DNA from: Opitutia bacterium
Lineage (GTDB): Bacteria > Verrucomicrobiota > Verrucomicrobiia > Opitutales > UBA953
Direction of reading: 5' to 3'
Length of the DNA: 15,674 bases
Assembly: GCA_021204635.1 (NCBI GenBank)
Contig: JAJPZB010000095.1
Coordinates: forward strand, 1 to 15,674
Shown: one piece after another, positions 7,481 through 15,599 of the stretch
Layout of the letters: each line of letters starts with the position of its first letter
How positions within the stretch are numbered: position 1 is the stretch's first letter
Made by a program: the position numbers and the translations under genes
The notes under the pieces: model-generated
The model's input: only the letters and a program-made list of their open reading frames with translations
What the model was told of the DNA's origin: nothing
The model's database searches: none

Positions 7481-7557
7481 ATTTTGTGAAAGCTGCGACA
7501 AACGCCGGCGGCGCGGGCATTTTTGGTGGGTCTGTTGCGGGGTGGAAAAATTTGGGC

Positions 7558-7586
7558 TTGACAGCCCCCCCCCCCCCTATCAATAT
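7558..7586 (+). promoter_or_regulatory. Candidate promoter with a 13-C homopolymer spacer upstream of the PbgA-like gene
   Basis: A perfect -35 box TTGACA occupies 7558-7563. It is followed by G and then exactly 13 C at 7565-7577, then TATCAATAT. With 17 nt of spacing, the -10 position is CAATAT (7581-7586, weak match); TATCAA at 7578 is the alternative with 14 nt. The C-tract therefore sits between -35 and -10, where length changes would alter promoter spacing. The transcript would start very near the ATG at 7597. GGGG at 7587-7590 could serve as the ribosome-binding site for a longer transcript. Confidence 0.5.
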
Positions 7587-7596
7587 GGGGCAAATC

Positions 7597-9492
7597 ATGT
7601 CAACCACCGGCAGCATCGGTTCCGCCATTCGACAGGGGCTTCGCGGCTCGAAGCGGCTGTCAATTTTTTGGCTTCTCAACGCGCTTTTCGCCGGCGTGAT
7701 TTCGCTAAATTATTTTTCGCGGCTCGGCACGGATTTTTCCTTTTTGAGCGGGCTCTACTGCGTTTTGGCGACGCTCGGTCACTTCGCTTCTTTCGCGCTC
7801 GCGGGTTGGGTTGTCTTGGCATTTCTGCCCGCCTGCATTTCCCGCCGTCGCGGGGAGCGCGTTGCGTGGATTTTGTCCGCCACCGTCTGCGTGGTGGGGA
7901 CGCTCATCCTTCTCGCCGACACGTTTGTTTACGGGCTTTTTCGCTTCCACGTTTACAACAAATTTGTGCTTGACATGCTTTTCAGCCAAGACGCTGACGG
8001 GATTTTCGTGTTTTCGGCGGGGCAATATTTCCTGATGTTTTTGTTGCTTGCCGTGCTTCTCGGCTTGCAGTTTCTCATCTTCTATTTGTCGGGAAAAATC
8101 GTTCCGGCCATAGGCAAAAAAATCGCGGTCACGCTTGCCGGAATCTTTGTTTTTTCCTTTGTCGCCTCAAACTTGATGTATGCGTATTGCTCTGCGACGG
8201 CGACAGCTGCGGTTCCCGCGATTGCCTCGGTTTATCCGGCGTATTTCCCGCTTACGGCAAACAGCTTTTTGGTCAGCCACGGCTTTGTCGATCCCGAGAA
8301 AGTGCGGGAAAGAACCAAGTGGAACGAGGGCACGGCGCTGAATTATCCGAAACATCCCATCGTTCTCGAATCCGAGCCGACGAAAAACATTTTGATAATA
8401 CTCTTGGATTCGTGGAGTTTTCGCTCCTGCACTCCCGAGGTAATGCCGGATGTCTGCAAATTCGCCGAGGGCGCGCAGGTGTTCAAAAATCATTACAGCG
8501 GCGACCACGGGACGCGCACCGGCGTGCCGAGCCTCTTCCACGGGCTTCCGGGGCTCTACTACGACGCGATTCTGGGCGGGGCGATTCCCGCTGCGTTCAT
8601 CGACGTGCTCGTGCGGGAAAAATACGATTTCGGCATTTTTTCGTGCGCCGGCCTCAGTTCTCCGCCCTTTGACAGAACGATTTTTTCGACTGTTCCCGAC
8701 AAACTTCACGATTCGTTTTCCGACCGCGCCGGCAACGTCCCTGGCGGCGATGCGGCGCTCACGGGCGCGTGGATTTCGTGGCTCGCCGATTGGCAAAAGA
8801 AAAATCCCGCCGGCGAGAAAAAATTCTTTGGCTTCCTCTTCTACGATTTGCTTCACGCCATGACATTGCCGAGAAAATCGGCAAAAAAGTTCTCGCCCAC
8901 GTGGTCAAACGCCCACTACGAGTTTCTCGACGAAGACACCGATCCCACGGAGTTTTGGAATTTGTATCTCAACGACGCGGTTTTTGAGGACGAGCAAATT
9001 GCCCGCGTCCTCGAAGACTTGCGGGCGCGCGGGCTCTTGGAAAACACGATCGTGATAATCACGGGCGACCACGGGCAGGAATTTAACGAGACGGGGCAAA
9101 ATTTTTGGACGCACGGCTCGGCATTCTCCGAGCCGCAAATGCACGTGCCGCTCATAATTTTCGACGCCTCTCTTCCGCCGAAAACCTTCACGCATTGGAC
9201 CGCGCACTACGACGTGTCGGTCACGATAATGCAAAATTATCTCCACGCAACGAACCCGCCGTCGGACTATTCCGTCGGGAAAAATCTCTTCGACGAAACG
9301 CCGCGCGAATGGCTCTTGGTCGGTCATGAAGAGCAATTTGGCGTCATCGAAAAAGACAGAATTACGCGGACGAGACTCGGCGCGACTTGCGAGATTTTCG
9401 ACCGCGACTACAAGCCGTTGCCTGGCGCGAGGGTGAATGTCCCCGTCCTCCGCGAAGCCTTGGAACAGGCGCAGGAATTTTACAAGAAATAG
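7597..9492 (+). CDS. PbgA/YejM (LapC)-like inner-membrane protein, DUF3413 plus sulfatase-fold domain
   Basis: A 631-aa membrane protein. Five hydrophobic segments (about 21-40, 48-78, 89-112, 139-164, 174-195) form a DUF3413-like N-terminus. A periplasmic alkaline phosphatase/sulfatase-fold domain follows. Alignment from memory with E. coli YejM is convincing along the length (FPLTANSFLVSHGFVD, GAIPAAFIDVLVREKYDFGI, FSCAGLSSPPFDRTIFS). In Enterobacteria this protein controls LPS synthesis through LapB/FtsH and has lost the metal site. Here metal-type residues remain: D271 (ILLDSW), T306/T308 (GDHGTRTG), D491-H492 (TGDHGQEF) and H506 (WTHG). It may therefore be a working phosphotransferase or hydrolase acting on envelope lipids. 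The ATG at 7597 was chosen for GGGG 6 nt upstream; ATG 7585 and GTG 7486 are alternatives, the latter reading through the C-tract. It is followed by prmB. Confidence 0.85.
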   Translation: MSTTGSIGSAIRQGLRGSKRLSIFWLLNALFAGVISLNYFSRLGTDFSFLSGLYCVLATLGHFASFALAGWVVLAFLPACISRRRGERVAWILSATVCVVGTLILLADTFVYGLFRFHVYNKFVLDMLFSQDADGIFVFSAGQYFLMFLLLAVLLGLQFLIFYLSGKIVPAIGKKIAVTLAGIFVFSFVASNLMYAYCSATATAAVPAIASVYPAYFPLTANSFLVSHGFVDPEKVRERTKWNEGTALNYPKHPIVLESEPTKNILIILLDSWSFRSCTPEVMPDVCKFAEGAQVFKNHYSGDHGTRTGVPSLFHGLPGLYYDAILGGAIPAAFIDVLVREKYDFGIFSCAGLSSPPFDRTIFSTVPDKLHDSFSDRAGNVPGGDAALTGAWISWLADWQKKNPAGEKKFFGFLFYDLLHAMTLPRKSAKKFSPTWSNAHYEFLDEDTDPTEFWNLYLNDAVFEDEQIARVLEDLRARGLLENTIVIITGDHGQEFNETGQNFWTHGSAFSEPQMHVPLIIFDASLPPKTFTHWTAHYDVSVTIMQNYLHATNPPSDYSVGKNLFDETPREWLLVGHEEQFGVIEKDRITRTRLGATCEIFDRDYKPLPGARVNVPVLREALEQAQEFYKK

Positions 9493-9511
9493 CGTGCCGA
9501 TTGTCGCCGTT

Positions 9512-9546
9512 TGTTGCCGCCACAAACCCGCAGAAATGTGGCAACA
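9512..9546. repeat. Short intergenic repeat copy with flanking inverted repeat
   Basis: GTTGCCGCCACAAACCC at 9513-9529 matches the 17-nt core of the large intergenic repeats with one or two differences. TGTTGCC at 9512-9518 pairs with GGCAACA at 9540-9546. The hairpin lies 20 nt after the stop of the PbgA-like gene and before prmB. No T-run follows, so a terminator role is unproven. Confidence 0.55.
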
Positions 9547-9606
9547 GACGCGATTTGCCAAGTTTCCGGTTGCCCGCATTGTCGCGCGAGAATAACGTTT
9601 CGCGCC

Positions 9607-10596
9607 ATGAAAAATCAGCACGCAGCCGCAGAGAAATTTGCCGCAGAAAAAAAGAAAATTTTCGATGGTTGCGAGGTGCTGACAACAATGCGCGACTGGG
9701 TGCGCTTCGCCGTGTCGCTCTTCCGCAGGAAAAATTTGAGCTTCGGGCAGGGCACGGCAACGGCGTATGACGACGCGCTCTATCTCGTGCAAAGCGCATT
9801 GGATTTGCCACTCGACGGACCGGAAACGTTTTTCGACGCGCGCTTGACCGCGAACGAAATTTCGCGAGTGAAAGATTTCATCGCGCGGCGAGCATTGGAG
9901 CGCGTCCCCGCTGCCTACATCACGCGCGAGGCGTGGCTCGGCGAATGCAGGTTTTATGTCGATGAGCGCGTCATCGTGCCGCGTTCGTACATCGCTGAAA
10001 TGATTCCGGAGAAAATCGCGCCGTGGCTCGGCGACGTCGAGCTCGTGGCGCGCGCGGCAGACGTTTGCACCGGCGGCGGCTCGCTCGCGATTTTGCTTGC
10101 ACTCGCCTTCCCGAATGCCCGCGTCGATGCCTGCGACATCTCGTCGCCAGCCCTTGAAGTAGCGGCGAAAAACGTGGGCGACTATGGTCTCGACGACCGG
10201 ATTTCGCTCTTCAATTCCGACGTCCTCGCCGGCGTTCCCGCAGAAAAAAATTCCTACGATTTGATAATTTCCAACCCGCCATACGAGCCCGATTCCATCA
10301 GGGAAAATCTGCCGGAAGAATTTCGCAGCGAGCCCGCAGAAGCTTTGTTCTCGGGTGCGGACGGAATGGGCGTCATCAGAAAACTGCTGCGCGCGGCGGC
10401 GGAGAAATTAAAGCCGGCGGGCGTGCTCGTCGTCGAAGTCGGCGGCTTGCAGGGCGCGCTCGAAGCAGAATTTCCGCAGATAGAATTTAATTGGTTGGAG
10501 ACGGAGGACGCGTCCGATTGCGTTTGCCTCATTCAGGCTTCGTCGCTGAAAAAGGCGTTCGCGAAAAAATCGCGCGGAAAGGGAGCTGCGCGATAA
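9607..10596 (+). CDS. prmB: 50S ribosomal protein L3 N5-glutamine methyltransferase PrmB
   Basis: A 329-aa SAM-dependent methyltransferase of the HemK/PrmA-B-C group, which methylates a glutamine of a ribosomal protein. PrmB is favoured over PrmC by the N-terminal block TTMRDWVRFAVSLF..FGQGT, LPLDGPE, and AYITREAW followed by FYVDERVIVPRS. The SAM site is VCTGGGSLAI (153-162), and the acidic loop is DACDISSPALEVA. The catalytic NPPY motif is at 223-226. GADGMGVIRKLL and VLVVEVG complete the fold. E. coli PrmB is about 310 aa, so length fits. The start is ATG 9607, giving an N-terminus close to known PrmB; the frame is open further upstream to TTG 9511 but that stretch is repeat sequence. Ribosome-binding site is not clear. 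It is followed by the metallo-hydrolase gene after 16 nt, probably co-transcribed. Confidence 0.9.
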   Translation: MKNQHAAAEKFAAEKKKIFDGCEVLTTMRDWVRFAVSLFRRKNLSFGQGTATAYDDALYLVQSALDLPLDGPETFFDARLTANEISRVKDFIARRALERVPAAYITREAWLGECRFYVDERVIVPRSYIAEMIPEKIAPWLGDVELVARAADVCTGGGSLAILLALAFPNARVDACDISSPALEVAAKNVGDYGLDDRISLFNSDVLAGVPAEKNSYDLIISNPPYEPDSIRENLPEEFRSEPAEALFSGADGMGVIRKLLRAAAEKLKPAGVLVVEVGGLQGALEAEFPQIEFNWLETEDASDCVCLIQASSLKKAFAKKSRGKGAAR

Positions 10597-10612
10597 CGGC
10601 GCGGCGGCAACA

Positions 10613-11401
10613 ATGAGCTTTAAATTTCAAATTCTTGGGACGAGCAGCAGCGGGAATTGCTCGGTTTTGAAAACTCCGGCTTGCACGGTTCTCATCGACG
10701 CCGGTTTTTCGGGGAAAAAAATCAGGCGCGGGCTCGGCGATCTCGGCATCGCGTTTAGCCGCATAGACGCGATTTTTTTCACGCACGAACACAGCGACCA
10801 CAGCGCCGGAATCCCCGGAATAACGGCGTCGGAACACTGCCCGCGCCTCTTCGCAAACAAAGGCACGGCGGGCGAAATCAACCGGCGCTACAAGAAAGAA
10901 AAAATGATTGGCTGGAACATTTTCGAGAACGGGACGACGTTTGAGTTTAAAGACCTGAAAGTCACTCCGTTTTCAGTCCCGCACGACGCGCAGGACACAT
11001 GCGGCTACGTCTTCGAGTGCGCGGGCGAGAAATTGGCGTGGATGACGGATTGCGGGAAAATCACGAATATCGCGCGGCAAAAGCTCGCGGACTGCGATTT
11101 CCTCGTCCTTGAATCAAATTTCGACCCCGAGCTTTTAAATCGCTCGGCGCGCCCCGAGGAATTGAAGAACCGCATTCGCGGCCTGCACGGGCACTTGTCC
11201 AACGGCCAGTGCGCCAATTTTTTGCAGGAATATGACAACCCGAGACTCAAAACGATTTTCTTCGGCCACGTCAGCGAAGAATGCAACGCCGTCGAGAAAA
11301 TTCGCGAAACCTCGCTCGCCGCTGTCAGCAACAGGAATATTCGCGCCGAAATCATTTGCCCGACAGACTTCATGCCCGACAATGGCGGCTTCGGCTTCTG
11401 A
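10613..11401 (+). CDS. WalJ/YycJ-like MBL-fold metallo-hydrolase
   Basis: A 262-aa cytosolic metallo-beta-lactamase-fold protein. The metal-binding set is complete: THEHSDHSAG with H58, H60, D62 and H63, then H124 (SVPHDA), D146 (WMTDCG) and H219 (FFGHVSEECN). The N-terminal FQILGTSSSGNC and the GLHGHLSNGQCANFL block (around H194) are typical of the YycJ/WalJ subgroup. Members of this subgroup have been linked to DNA repair and to exonuclease-like activity in Firmicutes. The exact substrate here is not known. It overlaps nothing and follows prmB by 16 nt with only a weak GCGGCGGC stretch as ribosome-binding site. Repeat element B begins almost directly after its stop. Confidence 0.87.
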   Translation: MSFKFQILGTSSSGNCSVLKTPACTVLIDAGFSGKKIRRGLGDLGIAFSRIDAIFFTHEHSDHSAGIPGITASEHCPRLFANKGTAGEINRRYKKEKMIGWNIFENGTTFEFKDLKVTPFSVPHDAQDTCGYVFECAGEKLAWMTDCGKITNIARQKLADCDFLVLESNFDPELLNRSARPEELKNRIRGLHGHLSNGQCANFLQEYDNPRLKTIFFGHVSEECNAVEKIRETSLAAVSNRNIRAEIICPTDFMPDNGGFGF

Positions 11402-11405
11402 ATAG

Positions 11406-11731
11406 CCGGGTTGGAGGTGGCGCGGGTTAGTGGCGAGGGTTAGTGGTGGCGGGTTGGTGGTGAGAGGGATGGTGGTGGGAATTGGCTTTGTGGCGGGGTG
11501 CCAGGTTGGTGGTGGCGGCAGAATTTCGCAGGGATTGTCACACGGATTTGTTCGGGACTAACGTCCCTCACGGTTTGTGGTAGAGGGTTTGTGGTGGAGA
11601 GCCGGGTCTGTGGCGGGATGGTGGTGGCAACTTTCCGTGGCATTTTGCCGTCGCCACTAACCCAATTCCCACCACCGACCCAAGTTCCACCACAGACCCA
11701 ATTATCACCACCAACCCAACTCACCACCAAC
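11406..11731. repeat. Intergenic GGGTTDGTGGYGG/CCACCACCAACCC repeat element B
   Basis: It fills the whole gap between two convergent genes and stops directly at the stop codon of the HAD-DciA gene. The left part (11409-11631) holds G-rich units: GGGTTAGTGGCGA, GGGTTAGTGGTGGC, GGGTTGGTGGTGA (11451-11463), GGTTGGTGGTGGC, GGGTTTGTGGTGG. The right part (11654-11731) holds the complement (CACTAACCCA, CACCACCGACCCA, CACCACAGACCCA, CACCACCAACCCA). GGGTTGGTGGTGA at 11451 and TCACCACCAACCC at 11705-11717 form a perfect 13-bp inverted repeat. The 17-nt core GTTGCCACCACCATCCC is present as the complement of 11615-11631. A small hairpin GGGAC-TAAC-GTCCC (11554-11567) lies in the middle. No gene was seen in the stretch. 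Confidence 0.85.
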
Positions 11732-12910
11732 TCAGCCAATTTCGTAAATTATTTTCTTTACTTTGTCGCTGCCGGTGAACTTGGCGATTTTCTTCAAGAT
11801 GTTGCTCTTCTGAAATTCGAGTTCTTGGCGGACGATCGGGTTCGCGCAGAAAATGCGCAGCGTGCTCATGGAATTTTCGAGCGCGGAGGGGGAGCAACTA
11901 TCCGCGAGTTTCGAGGGAACGATTTCCGCCCAGTGTTGCTGTATTATGCTTTGCAGGCTGTTCGCGAAAAAGCCGTGCGAGATCAAGACTTTTTTGAAGA
12001 GCGGGGCAGCTTCCCGAGGCTCGGTGTCGCCTCGTTCCCGCCGCTCTTCCGAGGCTTTGATGAACTTCGTCGAGATCTTGATTTCCTTTTCTCTGTCGAG
12101 CTCGCGGTATTTTCGCGGGCTCATGTCGTCGCAGGGAATCCCGCTCAGAGCGGCGAGCATGTTGCCGACGCTGCGGCTCGGCTTTGTTGTCGCGAATTTT
12201 TCCACGAGGTTTGCGCGAACGAGCCCCGGCAACTCTGCGAGGCTTGCGATTGTCGGGATCTTGTCCGGCGGAATTTCGCCCGGCGACAATGCGTGGAGCC
12301 ATGCGGCCTGCGCGCCAAATTTTTTCGCGGGAACGACGTCCGCCGCCATCGAATCCCCGACGTGGAGCAATTCGCCGCGCTCAATTTTCATCGACATGCA
12401 GAGATTGTCGAAAGCGGCGGGATCGGGCTTCGCCAAACCCGTTTTTGCCGACAAGAAAACGCCGTCGAAAAATTGCAAGACATTTTTGTCTGCGAGTGCC
12501 TTTCCCCAACGCGAATCGCCGTTTGAGAGCACGACGAGGCGCAAGCCCAAAAATTTCAGCGCCTCCAAAACCGCTTCGACATGCGGCATCAGCGCCCAGT
12601 GCTCCGGCTCCGCGAGGCTTTTGTAAACAAATTCCGTCGCTGCGGCGAATTGCGCGTTGGAGCAGCGGCCTGCGAAAATTTCCCACAACATCGCCTGCCA
12701 ATATTTGCGGGAACGTGTCTCGCTCGTCGGCGAATTTTTGTTTGCGAGCGCGGTCTTTCTCGCGGCGGAAACGCGGGCGTCGAACTCCTTTGCTTCGGGA
12801 ATTTCTGCGATTTTTTGCGCGCGCATTGCCTCGACGCAGATCGCGCCAATCGAAGGTTTTACGCGGAGCAGGGTGTTTGTGAGGTCAAATGAGACGACGG
12901 AAATTTTCAT
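11732..12910 (-). CDS. HAD-superfamily hydrolase fused to a DciA-like (DUF721) domain
   Basis: A 392-aa two-domain protein. Residues 1-235 are a HAD-IA fold close to HDHD3-like proteins: motif I FDLTNTLL (D9), motif II VLSNGD (S129), motif III K161 in GLAKPDP, and motif IV HVGDSMAAD (D186, D191). The second Asp of motif I is replaced by Thr11. Residues about 300-392 look like DciA/DUF721: NSLQSIIQQHWAEIV, then LRIFCANPIVRQELEFQKSN and KVKKIIYEIG. DciA recruits and loads the replicative helicase DnaB in many bacteria without DnaC. The linker (about 236-300) is charged. The start is ATG 12910 and the frame is uninterrupted. It lies 51 nt downstream of the GH13 gene on the same strand. The HAD assignment is secure. 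DciA is likely, at about 0.75. Confidence 0.85.
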   Translation of the reverse strand: MKISVVSFDLTNTLLRVKPSIGAICVEAMRAQKIAEIPEAKEFDARVSAARKTALANKNSPTSETRSRKYWQAMLWEIFAGRCSNAQFAAATEFVYKSLAEPEHWALMPHVEAVLEALKFLGLRLVVLSNGDSRWGKALADKNVLQFFDGVFLSAKTGLAKPDPAAFDNLCMSMKIERGELLHVGDSMAADVVPAKKFGAQAAWLHALSPGEIPPDKIPTIASLAELPGLVRANLVEKFATTKPSRSVGNMLAALSGIPCDDMSPRKYRELDREKEIKISTKFIKASEERRERGDTEPREAAPLFKKVLISHGFFANSLQSIIQQHWAEIVPSKLADSCSPSALENSMSTLRIFCANPIVRQELEFQKSNILKKIAKFTGSDKVKKIIYEIG

Positions 12911-12961
12911 ACGCTCGCAAATTGAGTTGCATTCTGCGGCAACGCGATTTTCGGGGAAACG

Positions 12962-15481
12962 TCAAAAATCTTCGCCGCGCAGCCAGAACGAAACCGAGAG
13001 CGGCGGTAGCTTCAAAAAGCCGTTTTCGTGCGAGAAACCTTTTTCTGAGGGGACGCCGGAGGCCTTGAATGTCGTCGAGTTCGCAACTTGCCGGAAGCCG
13101 AAGAGAACCTCTTTTTGGATCTGGACAACTGCCGTCTCGGTCTGCGGATTGAGCATGAGCGCGTATTGCAACTTCCCTTGGGTGAACGCGGCGTTGTAAA
13201 TCACGACAACGGCGGTGTTCCGCTGGTCGGGGTAGAACTTGAAAAAGTCCTCCGGCACGCACTTTCGTTGCCGCAACAGACGCCCGTTTGGAGAGAGGCG
13301 GAAGCGAATCCACGCGCGCGCATACTCGTGCGTCCGCGCAAAGCGTTTTTTGCGGGTGTAGTCAAGCGCATTCTCTTCGCCGTCGAGATAGGTGTTGTTT
13401 TTGCCGTGTTTTGTGCGAAGAAAATCCTGACCTTCGGCGAGCATTGGAGTGCCGAGCGAGGCAAACAAAAACGCGAGCATGATGTGCGTGCGCCGGCGAT
13501 CCCGCACCGTCGGGTTTTCCGCGTTCGAGTTGCCGCACTCCGTTATTTTGTCGAGCCAGCAGCGGTCGTCGTGCGATTCCGTGTAGTTGATTGTCTGCGC
13601 GGGGAAAGTTGCAAAATACTCGGGCGAGCCCGCGATAAAATAGCGGAAACCGTCGAGATTCACGCAGTTGTGGACGTATTTTGCCGCGTAGTCGCGATAG
13701 CCGTCGTTCCACGACGAATACGTCGTTTTCCGCAAATTTCCTGCGATGTGGCCGCGAAAACTCCAGGGCTCCGCAATCAAAATCGTGTCGGGAAATCTTG
13801 CGCGAATTTTCTTTTCAATGGCGATGAGCGCGGGGACGCCGACGAGCTCCGCGAGATCAAAGCGGAATCCGTCGATCCCATACGCCTCGACAAACCACAG
13901 CAGGCTTTCCTGAACGAGCCGTCGAGACATCGGCGCGTCGGCGTTGTAGTCGTTGCCGCAGCCGCTCCAATTCGTGAAATCGCCGTATTGCGTGAGGTTG
14001 AAATAATATTCTTTGTCAAGCCTCAAAAGGTGATTCGGTTCGCCGACGTGGTTGTAAACGACGTCCAAAATCACCGCGAATCCCGCTTGATGAAGCGCAT
14101 CCACGAGCTCGCGGAATTCCTCGATCTGCGTGCCCGACGCCGGATCCGAGGCGTAGTGCGACGCCGGCGCGAACCAGTTGTTCGGCATGTAGCCCCAGTG
14201 GTAGTCCTCGGGCTTTTCCGCGTCAAATTCCTGAATCGGTTGGAGCTCCACGGCGTTGACACCGAGCTTTTTCAAATAGCAATCGTCGGAGCGAACCCAC
14301 TCCGCGAGTTCGCGAAATCCGATCTTTTTGTTGCCGGCGTAGCGCGGATGTTTGGCGATTAAATCGCGCAGATGCACTTCCGCGATTACGAGGTCTGCAA
14401 CGTGCGGCGGGCGAAAATGCGTCCGCGCCGGCCTGAGCGATTTTTCATCGACAACAATGGCGGGACCGCGCCGCGAGACTGCCGCCTTGGCGTAGGGATC
14501 GAGAACCGCCGCGCTTTCATCAAAGCCCGACGTGTTGTCGGAATTTTTCCCGCCGACAAAATAATTGTAGTGCCAGCCTTCCAAATCGCCGTGCGCGACA
14601 AACTCCCAAATCCCGTTTTCCATCGGCGTGAGCTCGACCTTTTTCCGCGCCGCCGCAGGAAATTTCGGATTCCAAAATTCCAACGAAACGCGCGACGCAC
14701 GAGGCGCAAAAATCCGGAAAGTCGTCCGCGAACCGTCTTCATCGACGATTGAGCCGAGGCGGTCTTGCGAGAAAATTCGCGACATCAGGTAGCCGGAGTG
14801 TATCGTGAGCGAGTGCGGGTGCTGCTTGCTTTCCCAGACGAGTTCGTCCGGCTTGTCGAAGTCGATCGGGCGGTCGGTTATGAATTTGAAAACGTGCCAG
14901 CCCGTTTGGTGCACGCTCGCGCGCAGGTTGCCGTTGCCGTGCTCGTCCAAGACTAAGTTGTATGAGCCCGGCGGCGGCCCGAACCACTCGAAATTTTTTG
15001 AAACGTATTTGAACGAAACTTCCTCGGTGTGGTCGCCGAAAAAAACGAGGCTGCGCGGGACGGAAACCTGCCAGAGCACGATTGAGCCAAACGGGACACG
15101 GGTCAGGCGCCAGCGCTCGTTGCCGACTGCGCTTTTCCAGCCGTTGAAATTGCCGGCGACGAAAATCTCCGTGTCCGTGGGAATGTTGCACGATTTGTAG
15201 AGCGGCGGCGCGAGGACGAAGACGATGTTTCCGCCATCCATGTAATATCCCGCCGCGATGCCCGCGATGAACGGCGGGATGCGCAAAATCTCGCGTAGGC
15301 GCATGCCAGAGCGCAATTTCAGCGGCGGCATTTTTTTCGTGTTCAGCCAGTCGCCGGTCAAAATTGCCATGCCAGTGTTGCTCGACATCCAATGCGCGTC
15401 CAACAAGGAAACTCCGCCGACTTCGCCGGAAGGGGCATGCGCTTGCAAAAAATCGGAAATTTTTTTCAGGACGGAAACCAT
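12962..15481 (-). CDS. GH13 glycogen debranching enzyme/pullulanase-like glycosidase
   Basis: An 839-aa alpha-glucan hydrolase. The N-terminal ~90 residues are of unclear type. They are followed by an E-set/glycogen-binding-like module (TEIFVAGNFNGWKSAVGNER WRL), a second CBM48-like module (TTFRIFAPRASRVSLEFWN), and then the GH13 barrel. GH13 region I is DVVYNHV (D473-V479). Region II GFRFDLAEL has nucleophile D542, region III LIAEPW has acid/base E571, and region IV ESHDD has D638. The isoamylase/GlgX/pullulanase branch is suggested by HWGYMPNNWFAPASHYASDP and by the two E-set modules. Amylopullulanase or GlgX cannot be separated by eye. No signal peptide is seen, so it probably acts on cytosolic glycogen. 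ATG 15481 was chosen because the upstream in-frame stretch up to TTG 15613 is leader and repeat DNA. The HAD-DciA gene follows after 51 nt. Confidence 0.9.
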   Translation of the reverse strand: MVSVLKKISDFLQAHAPSGEVGGVSLLDAHWMSSNTGMAILTGDWLNTKKMPPLKLRSGMRLREILRIPPFIAGIAAGYYMDGGNIVFVLAPPLYKSCNIPTDTEIFVAGNFNGWKSAVGNERWRLTRVPFGSIVLWQVSVPRSLVFFGDHTEEVSFKYVSKNFEWFGPPPGSYNLVLDEHGNGNLRASVHQTGWHVFKFITDRPIDFDKPDELVWESKQHPHSLTIHSGYLMSRIFSQDRLGSIVDEDGSRTTFRIFAPRASRVSLEFWNPKFPAAARKKVELTPMENGIWEFVAHGDLEGWHYNYFVGGKNSDNTSGFDESAAVLDPYAKAAVSRRGPAIVVDEKSLRPARTHFRPPHVADLVIAEVHLRDLIAKHPRYAGNKKIGFRELAEWVRSDDCYLKKLGVNAVELQPIQEFDAEKPEDYHWGYMPNNWFAPASHYASDPASGTQIEEFRELVDALHQAGFAVILDVVYNHVGEPNHLLRLDKEYYFNLTQYGDFTNWSGCGNDYNADAPMSRRLVQESLLWFVEAYGIDGFRFDLAELVGVPALIAIEKKIRARFPDTILIAEPWSFRGHIAGNLRKTTYSSWNDGYRDYAAKYVHNCVNLDGFRYFIAGSPEYFATFPAQTINYTESHDDRCWLDKITECGNSNAENPTVRDRRRTHIMLAFLFASLGTPMLAEGQDFLRTKHGKNNTYLDGEENALDYTRKKRFARTHEYARAWIRFRLSPNGRLLRQRKCVPEDFFKFYPDQRNTAVVVIYNAAFTQGKLQYALMLNPQTETAVVQIQKEVLFGFRQVANSTTFKASGVPSEKGFSHENGFLKLPPLSVSFWLRGEDF

Positions 15482-15525
15482 GATTTTGCCGTTTGCAAAT
15501 TTGTTGGAAAAACTCGGGGCAACCT

Positions 15526-15546
15526 GCGACAACGCGGGTTTGTCGC
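15526..15546. promoter_or_regulatory. Hairpin in the leader of the GH13 gene
   Basis: GCGACAA (15526-15532) and TTGTCGC (15540-15546) are perfect 7-bp arms around a 7-nt loop, about 45-65 nt upstream of the chosen ATG. It could be an operator or a leader hairpin. There is no further support. The rest of 15482-15599 shows nothing recognisable, including no good -35/-10 pair. Confidence 0.3.
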
Positions 15547-15599
15547 GAGATACTGAGCTTCGCAAGATATCCCGCAAACGCCTTGCAGGCAAGAAATCA

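Noticed and set aside
11406..11731. Telomere-like sequence (GGGTTTGTGG) or replicon end
   Set aside because: The units are degenerate, internal to the chromosome and flanked by genes on both sides.
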